This document shows, one piece after another, positions 1 to 5,128 of a stretch of DNA of 5,128 nucleotides. Both the position numbers and the translations under genes were made by a program. The stretch lies in assembly GCA_015222965.1 (NCBI GenBank), contig JADFWF010000207.1, positions 1 to 5,128 of the forward strand, written 5' to 3'. Source of the stretch: Pseudomonadota bacterium (lineage in GTDB: Bacteria; Pseudomonadota; Gammaproteobacteria; SZUA-229). Under the pieces are notes generated by a model. The model was not told the origin of the DNA. It searched no databases and was given only the letters and a program-made list of their open reading frames with translations. Each line of letters opens with the position of its first letter. Position 1 is the stretch's first letter.

Positions 1-95
1 GAGACGCGGAGGCGCTGAGTTTTATTTTGTTAATGGCGCCTGCGGCGCCTTTAACAATACACAATACTATGTTTTTCTCTGCGCCTCCGCGCCTC
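1..95. repeat. Nested inverted repeat, probable dispersed intergenic element (left edge cut)
   Basis: Two GC-rich outer arms, 1-19 (gagacgcggaggcgctgag) and 77-95, are reverse complements at 17 of 19 positions. Between them sits a second, tighter inverted repeat at 27-57. Left arm position 1 is the window edge. The sequence past the right arm (96-102, tgcggtg) may also pair with bases outside the window, so the real element could be longer. The motif of alternating gcctc/gcgtc blocks ending in tgcggtgaa resembles short repeats I associate with intergenic regions of many environmental bacterial genomes; that is recollection, not a search. No open reading frame or transposase is present, so this would be a non-coding REP- or MITE-like unit. 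It lies about 80 bp downstream of the hrcA stop codon and could protect the transcript 3' end. Family and copy number cannot be judged from one copy. Confidence 0.6.
27..57. repeat. Strong inner hairpin with GGCGCC arms
   Basis: Arms 27-40 and 44-57 are complementary at 13 of 14 positions, with one T-T mismatch (34 against 50) and a three-base loop (tgc, 41-43). Each arm contains the self-complementary hexamer ggcgcc. Neither strand has a run of T directly after the stem: the plus strand continues taca and the minus strand continues caaaataaaact. It therefore does not read as a standard Rho-independent terminator, although it could slow 3' exonucleases on the hrcA transcript. It looks like the core of the larger repeat around it. 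Confidence 0.65.
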
Positions 96-173
96 TGCGG
101 TGAAGGCTTTTCAAAGTTTCTAAAGTCAGCTAAGGCTCAGTAACAGACAAACAACCCCATGCCATAAACCACC
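96..173. other. Short spacer downstream of hrcA, no feature seen
   Basis: This stretch separates the left-edge repeat from the hrcA stop codon (minus-strand TAA at 176-174). It has no credible reading frame, no stem followed by a T run, and no recognisable RNA. There is no second gene close behind hrcA, so grpE or dnaK, which follow hrcA in many genomes, do not start within 173 bp of its end. Confidence 0.5.
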
Positions 174-1211
174 TTACTTCAACGCATCGCCGAGAATTTT
201 TGCGGTGATATCTACCACCGGGATGACCTTGTCATAATTCATTCGCGCCGGCCCGATTACGCCTAATACGCCAACGGCATTCTCGCCTATCGAATATGGC
301 GCGGTGATGACACTGCAATCACCAAAACCCTCAAAGCCGGCTTCATGGCCGATAAAGATCTTTACACCGTCACTGTGCACACAACGATCAAACAGGCCTA
401 ACATCTCCCGTTTTCTATCAAATATTTCGAACAGGTGCTGCAATTGTTCGCGATCAGTATTATCGTTATAACGAACCAGGTTTTTTTCTCCCTGGACGAT
501 AAACTCGGGCTGAACTATCTCGTCGTCTGATAGCGCCTTGTCAGCGACTTCGACCACCGTTTTCATCACGTTATCAACATCCTGACGGCTACGATCGAGA
601 TCTTGCAGCAAGCTTTCTCTTATCTGGTGAACATCCTGACCGATAAACTGCTGATTCAGAAAATTGGCCGCGTGTTGCAGCTCATCAGCACTGTACTCTT
701 TATCCAGGTGCAGTACTTTGTTCTGAACATCTTTCTCATTGGTAACCATGATCGCCAGGATACGTTTTTCAGGTAACGGTAAAAATTCGATATGGCGTAA
801 TTTAGCGTGAGTCTGCTTTGGCACACTGACGATACCCGCCATCTGTGTCATCTCTGAAACCATCTGTGACGCATGATTGACCAGATCATTCATCTCCATA
901 TCAGGATCAAGCTGCTGCTGTAACTGGCTGACCAACTTTTCATCTATCGGCTTCACTTCCAGCAAACTATCGACAAACAGCCGTAGACCAAGCTCTGTAG
1001 GGATTCTTCCTGCTGATGTATGCGGTGCTATCACCAGCCCGCTTTTTTCCAGGCCACACATGACGTTACGTATCGTCGCCGAACTGATATCCAGGCCGGC
1101 ATCCTGAGCTAGCTGTTTTGAACCGACAGGCAGTCCATCATCGATATAACTTGCTACTAATTGCTTGAGCAGGATGGCAGCACGATCATTAAGTAGCAGT
1201 GGATTATTCAA
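174..1211 (-). CDS. hrcA: Heat-inducible transcription repressor HrcA
   Basis: HrcA represses chaperone genes (groESL, dnaK operons, often itself) by binding CIRCE operators; its activity depends on folding by GroEL, which links repression to chaperone demand. The 345-residue product has the family's usual length. The N-terminal winged helix spans roughly residues 8-80: LPVGSKQLA (27-35), recognition-helix segment SSATIRN (43-49) and wing segment HTSAGRIPTE (64-73). The middle and C-terminal regulatory domain includes IFIGHEAGF (285-293) and GPARMNYDKVIPVVD (320-334), both typical of HrcA. No frameshift lies inside the gene. A CIRCE site just upstream supports autoregulation. The start is doubtful. 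The frame opens with TTG at 1211-1209 and an in-frame TAG lies at 1238-1236, so no upstream ATG is available; CTG at 1199-1197 is another possible start. The only clear Shine-Dalgarno sequence (1249-1245) is about 33 bases upstream. The gene appears to be transcribed alone, at least up to the window edge. Confidence 0.97.
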   Translation of the reverse strand: MNNPLLLNDRAAILLKQLVASYIDDGLPVGSKQLAQDAGLDISSATIRNVMCGLEKSGLVIAPHTSAGRIPTELGLRLFVDSLLEVKPIDEKLVSQLQQQLDPDMEMNDLVNHASQMVSEMTQMAGIVSVPKQTHAKLRHIEFLPLPEKRILAIMVTNEKDVQNKVLHLDKEYSADELQHAANFLNQQFIGQDVHQIRESLLQDLDRSRQDVDNVMKTVVEVADKALSDDEIVQPEFIVQGEKNLVRYNDNTDREQLQHLFEIFDRKREMLGLFDRCVHSDGVKIFIGHEAGFEGFGDCSVITAPYSIGENAVGVLGVIGPARMNYDKVIPVVDITAKILGDALK

Positions 1212-1216
1212 GGTTT

Positions 1217-1231
1217 TTAGTATCTGGCCAT
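1217..1231 (-). other. Possible four-codon leader reading frame before hrcA
   Basis: On the minus strand an ATG at 1231-1229 opens a frame of only four codons (Met-Ala-Arg-Tyr) ending in TAA at 1219-1217. The TTG start of hrcA follows five bases later in a different frame. This ATG is the first ATG after the AGGAG at 1249-1245, with a long 13-base spacing. Either ribosomes end here and restart at TTG, or a single missing base near the AAAAA run (1218-1214) has separated the true hrcA ATG from its gene, or the ATG is chance. The sequence alone cannot decide. Confidence 0.25.
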
Positions 1232-1238
1232 TAAACTA

Positions 1239-1265
1239 TTAGCACTCCTGGTAAATGAGTGCCAA
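1239..1265. promoter_or_regulatory. CIRCE operator (HrcA binding site)
   Basis: The left arm TTAGCACTC (1239-1247), a nine-base spacer (1248-1256) and the right arm GAGTGCCAA (1257-1265) match the CIRCE consensus TTAGCACTC-N9-GAGTGCTAA with a single difference (C for T at 1263). Arm length and spacer length are exactly canonical. It lies directly upstream of hrcA, within the predicted 5' untranslated region, so HrcA bound here should block its own transcription. The same site lies about 97 bp upstream of the divergent oxidoreductase start codon. Confidence 0.95.
1245..1249 (-). promoter_or_regulatory. Candidate Shine-Dalgarno AGGAG embedded in CIRCE
   Basis: AGGAG on the minus strand is the only purine-rich ribosome binding sequence between the predicted hrcA transcript start and the gene. 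It overlaps the start of the downstream CIRCE arm (gagtgctaa, 1247-1239), so pairing of the two arms in the mRNA would hide part of it. The distance is 13 bases to ATG 1231 and 33 bases to TTG 1211, both longer than usual. Confidence 0.4.
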
Positions 1266-1273
1266 AAAAAGGA

Positions 1274-1302
1274 ATTATGGTTCAAATTAGCTTTTATTAC
1301 AA
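1274..1302 (-). promoter_or_regulatory. Predicted sigma70 promoter of hrcA
   Basis: On the minus strand, a -35 box TTGTAA (1302-1297, 4 of 6 consensus) and a -10 box CATAAT (1279-1274, 5 of 6) are separated by the optimal 17 bases. A start about seven bases downstream of the -10 falls at roughly 1267, immediately before CIRCE. HrcA at CIRCE would then cover the initial transcribed region, the usual layout for HrcA-repressed genes. I see no sigma32-like boxes. The boxes are short matches, but their position relative to CIRCE makes the call more credible. Confidence 0.55.
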
Positions 1303-1322
1303 TCGATTAGTTAGCGTATAAT
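1293..1322 (+). promoter_or_regulatory. Predicted promoter of the FAD/Fe-S oxidoreductase gene
   Basis: A perfect -10 hexamer TATAAT lies at 1317-1322. The -35 region is weak: TTTATT (1293-1298) or TTATTA (1294-1299) at 17-18 bases spacing. Transcription would begin near 1329, leaving an untranslated leader of about 33 bases. The -35 region overlaps that of the divergent hrcA promoter (1297-1302), so polymerase binding at the two promoters may be mutually exclusive. Confidence 0.4.
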
Positions 1323-1361
1323 GCGGTTTTTGAAATCCCCTGACTGCCACTGCTGCAACAC

Positions 1362-4300
1362 ATGACAGATTCACTCTCAGCTAGAATCCGCGAGATTCCA
1401 TATAACTACACGTCTTACTCAGATCGTGAAATTGTTATCCGATTTCTCGGTGAGGAAAGCTGGCACATCATCGAAAAACTTCGCGGTTCTCGTCGAACCG
1501 GCCGTTCTGCGCGCATGTTATTTGAAGTGCTCGGCGACATGTGGGTCATCAAACGTAACCCCTATGTAAAAGACGATTTACTGAGCAATCGAAAACGCCG
1601 TGAATCTTTGATCGAAGCTTTAAAGCACCGCTTAAACCAGGTTGAATTGCGCGCCGACGGTAATGCCGACGCATTGACTCTGCACAGCAATTGCTTATCT
1701 GCGATAAAAAACTTTGAACAGAGTTTATTAACGCAGATTTCACTGCGTCAAAAATCCAGAAAAATTCTGGGCAAAATCACTTCATCAAATAACATCGATT
1801 TCAGTGCGCTCGCTCGTGTCTCTCATTCTACAGATGCAACGGACTGGCGCATCGCCATGCCATTCGTGGTTATCAAACCGGATACCGAACAGGAAGTCGC
1901 CGCCATCGTGCGCGCCTGTATCGAATTAGGGTTGACGATTATCCCGCGTGGCGGCGGTACCGGTTATACCGGTGGTGCAATTCCACTACATTCAAACACG
2001 GCCGTAATCAATACCGAAAAACTGGAAAACTTAAGCCAGATCATCCAGACACAATTGGAAGGTGTCAACGAGGATCAGCCGGTCGTTGAATGCGGTGCTG
2101 GCGTCATCACCCGACGTGTATCTAACCTTGCCGACAGCAACGGTTATGCTTTTGCCGTCGACCCAACCTCTCAGGATGCCTCGACTATCGGTGGCAACAT
2201 CGCGATGAATGCCGGCGGTAAAAAAGCCGTGATATGGGGAACAACATTAGACAACCTGGTTTCCTGGCGCCTGGTGACACCCGACGGCTTATGGATGGAA
2301 GTCGAACGTCTCAATCATAACCTCGGCAAGATACATGACCAGCAAGACGTCTCCTTTAAGATCACCCGTTTTGAAGCAGATGGTAAAACCACCATCGGTG
2401 ATGCTGAAATATTATCGCTTCACGGTCAGGATTTTCGCAAAAAAGGCCTCGGCAAAGATGTTACTGACAAGTATTTATCAGGACTGCCAGGAATACAAAA
2501 AGAAGGCTGCGATGGTTTAATTACATCGGGGCGTTTTCTTCTCCATAAAATGCCTGAACACAAACGCACCATCTGCCTGGAATTTTTTGGCAGTGATATT
2601 GCCGAAGCTGTGCCTGCTGTCGTAGAAGTAAAGCAACTGCTTGATGAAAATGATAGCGTTTTATTGACCGGTCTTGAGCACCTGGACGAGCGTTATATCA
2701 AAGCGGTTAAATACACGACTAAAACCAGCAGTGCTGATGGCACACCTGTCGGCCGACCCAAAATGGTATTATTGGCAGACATCTCCTCAGACGATGAAGC
2801 ATCAGTTACTGCTGCCGCAGTTGAAGTTATCGAATGCAGTAAAAAAAGAAATGCTCAGGGCTTTGTAGCAAGCAGTACCGAGGCCCGTAAAAAATTCTGG
2901 CTGGACCGTGCCAGGACCGCCGCAATTTCTGCTCACACCAACGCATTTAAAATTAACGAAGATGTCGTTATACCGCTACCGAGACTGGCCGAATACAATC
3001 GTGGTATCGAGTGCATCAATATCGAACAGAGCATCACTAACAAGATAAAAATATGTGATGCACTTACGCTGTACCTCGACAGCAATCTTAAAGATACGAC
3101 AGAGGATGATAATTATGCGACGAGCACCGAAGCTGAAGAGATCGTTCAGAACAAATGCGAGAGTGCAAAACAGCTTATCAGTACTAAAAAGCAGCGCTGG
3201 TCCGACATACTTCAGAACTTGAACTCACCTGCCTGCGAAGTAAAAAACTTACTGCTCGATAGTGAACAGGACAGCCTCAGGGACAATGATGATCTAATCG
3301 ACCTGCTGCTGAGACGTGATTGTGTGATCTCCTATACAGAAGAGATCTACCGCGCACTCACTGAAATATTTTCCGGGCAGGATTTAAAACCTGTTCGAGA
3401 TAAATTTAAAGAGATACACAGGAACATCAAAGATTCAAAATTGTTTGTCGCATTACATATGCATGCGGGTGACGGCAATGTGCACACCAACATCCCTGTA
3501 CATTCGGACAATTACGCCATGCTGCACGAAGCCGATAAGATCGTCGACAAGATCATGGGCCTGGCACGATCACTCGATGGCGTTATCTCAGGTGAACACG
3601 GTATCGGCCTGACCAAGATACAGTATCTGGAACCTGAAAAACTCGAGGCATTTGCTGATTACAAAAACAAAGTTGATCCGCAGCAGCATTTTAACAAAGA
3701 CAAATTATCTGCGTCAGCTAACCTCGACCTGGCTTACACCCCCTCTCTTCGATTGGTGCAACAGGAAGCCATCATTCTTGAAGACAGTGAATTAGGCAAG
3801 TTAAACGAAGAGATTAAAAACTGCCTGCGTTGCGGAAAATGCAAACCCGAATGCATGACACATGTGCCACGCGCAAACCTTTATTATTCGCCACGAGATA
3901 AGATCCTGGCAACAGGCCTTATGATCGAGGCGTTTTTATATGAAGAACAAACCAGGCGTGGCATCTCACTGTCGCATTTCGATTCGATGAACGACGTCGC
4001 GGACCACTGCACCACCTGTCACAAATGTTTAAACCCCTGCCCGGTCAACATCGACTTTGGTGACGTCTCCATCCACATGCGCCACCTGTTAACCAAACAT
4101 GGCAAAAAGAAAAGCAACCTTGGTGCAAAAGCAGCCATCGCATTCCTCAATGTAAAAGGGCCGTTCATTGTCAATGCGATGCGCACTGTATTAGCTCGCG
4201 GTGGTTTTAAGGCCATTAACACCGGGCATTTCTTCGCGAAAAAATTCGGTCTGCTTGGCAAGAAAAACCGTATCCCGCCGAGTACGACCGGGCCTGTAGA

Positions 4301-5128
4301 TCAAACGGCACAGATCGTTAACCTGGTACGTAAACCGATCCGCGTGCCAGTGCCACGTAAGACCAGCCGTGCATTACTCGATCTGGAAGACACAGATTAC
4401 GTTTCCATCATAAGAAACCCTGAGCTCAATCATGATGAGTCTGATGCTGTGTTTTATTTTCCGGGCTGCGGATCAGAGCGGTTATTCAGTCAGATCGCTA
4501 TGGCCACATTACACATGCTCTATGAAGCAGGCGTACAGACCGTGTTACCGCCCGGCTATCTATGCTGCGGCTACCCACAGATTTCGGTCGGTCAAAAAGC
4601 AAAAGGCCAGTCCCTCACAACAGAAAACCGTGTTTTGTTTCACCGCATTGCCAACACATTAAACTACCTGGATATCAAAACAGTGATCGTTTCCTGCGGC
4701 ACCTGCATGGATCAATTAATGAAATATGAATTTGAAAAAATATTTCCTGATTGCCGCTTGCTGGACATCCATGAATATCTGATGGAAAAGAATATCACGC
4801 TACAAAATGCATCGAGTAACACTGAATACCTGTTTCATGACCCCTGCCACACTCCGATGAAACAATATAACCCGATCACTGTCACCTCAAAACTGTTAGG
4901 TAAACAAGTCACGCTAAGCGATCGCTGCTGCGGTGAATCAGGCACACTGGGTACAGCAAGACCGGATATTGCAGAACAGCTTCGTTACCGAAAACGTGAA
5001 GATCTGCGAAAAAACCTGGTTAACATCACCGGTCACGATAAAGTAAAAAACAATGAAGTTAAAATACTGACATCCTGCCCCGCCTGCCAACAGGGTCTTG
5101 GACGCTATACAGACGATACCGGTTTACA
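1362..5128 (+). CDS. DUF3683-type FAD/Fe-S/CCG oxidoreductase, C-terminus beyond window
   Basis: One open frame of 1255 codons without stop or frameshift. It belongs to a large fused FAD/Fe-S oxidoreductase family carrying DUF3683, related in part to GlcD/GlcF, YdiJ and HdrD. Domains in order: DUF3683 (about 10-130, NYTSYSDREIVIRFLG at 15-30); FAD-binding module with PRGGGTGYTGG (195-205) and DPTSQDASTIGGN (267-279); FAD-linked oxidase C-terminal part, with HMHAGDGNVH (699-708) and GEHGIG (744-749); two [4Fe-4S] motifs, C821/C824/C827/C831 and C883/C886/C889/C893; CCG domain 1 (C1036, C1068-C1069, C1112, C1115); CCG domain 2 (C1162, C1189-C1190, C1239, C1242). H701, H708, E745 and H746 match the metal and catalytic residues known in D-2-hydroxyglutarate dehydrogenase-like enzymes. 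Inferred role: oxidation of a 2-hydroxyacid, with electrons passed through Fe-S centres; substrate and acceptor are unknown. No signal peptide or clear membrane segment is seen, so it is probably cytoplasmic or membrane-associated. ATG 1362 is the only ATG after an in-frame TGA (1341-1343), and no Shine-Dalgarno precedes it. From memory of the family, about 40 residues are missing at the C-terminus. Confidence 0.93.
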   Translation, partial: MTDSLSARIREIPYNYTSYSDREIVIRFLGEESWHIIEKLRGSRRTGRSARMLFEVLGDMWVIKRNPYVKDDLLSNRKRRESLIEALKHRLNQVELRADGNADALTLHSNCLSAIKNFEQSLLTQISLRQKSRKILGKITSSNNIDFSALARVSHSTDATDWRIAMPFVVIKPDTEQEVAAIVRACIELGLTIIPRGGGTGYTGGAIPLHSNTAVINTEKLENLSQIIQTQLEGVNEDQPVVECGAGVITRRVSNLADSNGYAFAVDPTSQDASTIGGNIAMNAGGKKAVIWGTTLDNLVSWRLVTPDGLWMEVERLNHNLGKIHDQQDVSFKITRFEADGKTTIGDAEILSLHGQDFRKKGLGKDVTDKYLSGLPGIQKEGCDGLITSGRFLLHKMPEHKRTICLEFFGSDIAEAVPAVVEVKQLLDENDSVLLTGLEHLDERYIKAVKYTTKTSSADGTPVGRPKMVLLADISSDDEASVTAAAVEVIECSKKRNAQGFVASSTEARKKFWLDRARTAAISAHTNAFKINEDVVIPLPRLAEYNRGIECINIEQSITNKIKICDALTLYLDSNLKDTTEDDNYATSTEAEEIVQNKCESAKQLISTKKQRWSDILQNLNSPACEVKNLLLDSEQDSLRDNDDLIDLLLRRDCVISYTEEIYRALTEIFSGQDLKPVRDKFKEIHRNIKDSKLFVALHMHAGDGNVHTNIPVHSDNYAMLHEADKIVDKIMGLARSLDGVISGEHGIGLTKIQYLEPEKLEAFADYKNKVDPQQHFNKDKLSASANLDLAYTPSLRLVQQEAIILEDSELGKLNEEIKNCLRCGKCKPECMTHVPRANLYYSPRDKILATGLMIEAFLYEEQTRRGISLSHFDSMNDVADHCTTCHKCLNPCPVNIDFGDVSIHMRHLLTKHGKKKSNLGAKAAIAFLNVKGPFIVNAMRTVLARGGFKAINTGHFFAKKFGLLGKKNRIPPSTTGPVDQTAQIVNLVRKPIRVPVPRKTSRALLDLEDTDYVSIIRNPELNHDESDAVFYFPGCGSERLFSQIAMATLHMLYEAGVQTVLPPGYLCCGYPQISVGQKAKGQSLTTENRVLFHRIANTLNYLDIKTVIVSCGTCMDQLMKYEFEKIFPDCRLLDIHEYLMEKNITLQNASSNTEYLFHDPCHTPMKQYNPITVTSKLLGKQVTLSDRCCGESGTLGTARPDIAEQLRYRKREDLRKNLVNITGHDKVKNNEVKILTSCPACQQGLGRYTDDTGL

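Noticed and set aside
27..57. Rho-independent terminator for hrcA
   Set aside because: The stem is strong but no T run follows it on either strand, and it lies nested in a larger repeat.
877..1107. Plus-strand open frame of 76 codons
   Set aside because: It lies wholly antisense to the well-supported hrcA coding region and encodes no recognisable protein.
1209..1231. Programmed ribosomal frameshift joining the ATG leader to hrcA
   Set aside because: Only four codons precede the stop and there is no slippery heptamer at the shift point; restart at TTG or a sequence error is simpler.
1549..1743. Minus-strand open frame inside the oxidoreductase gene
   Set aside because: Antisense to the DUF3683-encoding region; no family resemblance and no own promoter or ribosome binding site seen.
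2335..2868. Two plus-strand open frames (2335-2520 and 2674-2868)
   Set aside because: Both are out-of-frame readings within the continuous, motif-bearing oxidoreductase frame.
4019..4662. Open frames at 4019-4261 (minus) and 4432-4662 (plus)
   Set aside because: They overlap the [4Fe-4S] and CCG coding regions, whose cysteine motifs show which frame is real.
1362..5128. Separate GlcD, GlcF-like genes or a broken fusion
   Set aside because: The frame is continuous with no stop, and the domain order matches the fused family, so it is one natural long protein.

Overview
The window (5128 bp, moderate GC) looks like chromosomal DNA from a proteobacterium, most likely a gammaproteobacterium outside the enteric group. 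The reasons are a full-length HrcA heat-shock repressor with a CIRCE operator, and a very large multidomain FAD/iron-sulfur oxidoreductase of the DUF3683 type, which I know mainly from beta- and gammaproteobacteria. The assignment rests on protein resemblance only; there is no rRNA or tRNA here.

Layout. Bases 1-95 hold a GC-rich nested inverted repeat (outer arms 1-19 and 77-95, inner hairpin 27-57), probably a dispersed repeat cut by the window edge. Bases 96-173 show nothing I can support. hrcA runs leftward from 1211 to 174. Bases 1212-1361 are a divergent control region. It holds a CIRCE operator (1239-1265), a sigma70-type promoter for hrcA ending just before it, and a second -10 box (1317-1322) pointing right. 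From 1362 to the window end one uninterrupted rightward reading frame encodes at least 1255 residues of the oxidoreductase. Its stop codon lies beyond the window.

How the parts work together. The hrcA promoter is placed so that transcription would start at the edge of CIRCE, the classic arrangement for HrcA repressing its own gene. The oxidoreductase gene shares this control region but has its own -10 box, about 50 bp beyond the operator, so HrcA control of it is possible but not shown. The oxidoreductase joins in one chain modules that are usually separate subunits in glycolate or lactate oxidase complexes: an FAD-binding GlcD-like dehydrogenase, a two-cluster ferredoxin-like module, and two cysteine-rich CCG domains like those of heterodisulfide reductase. 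It should oxidise a 2-hydroxyacid-like substrate and pass electrons through Fe-S centres to an unknown acceptor.

I see no mobile-element gene, CRISPR array or RNA gene. The points most worth a second look are the hrcA translation start (TTG with no nearby ribosome binding site, preceded by a four-codon ATG reading frame), the CIRCE placement between divergent genes, the complete double CCG cysteine set, and the nested repeat at the left edge.
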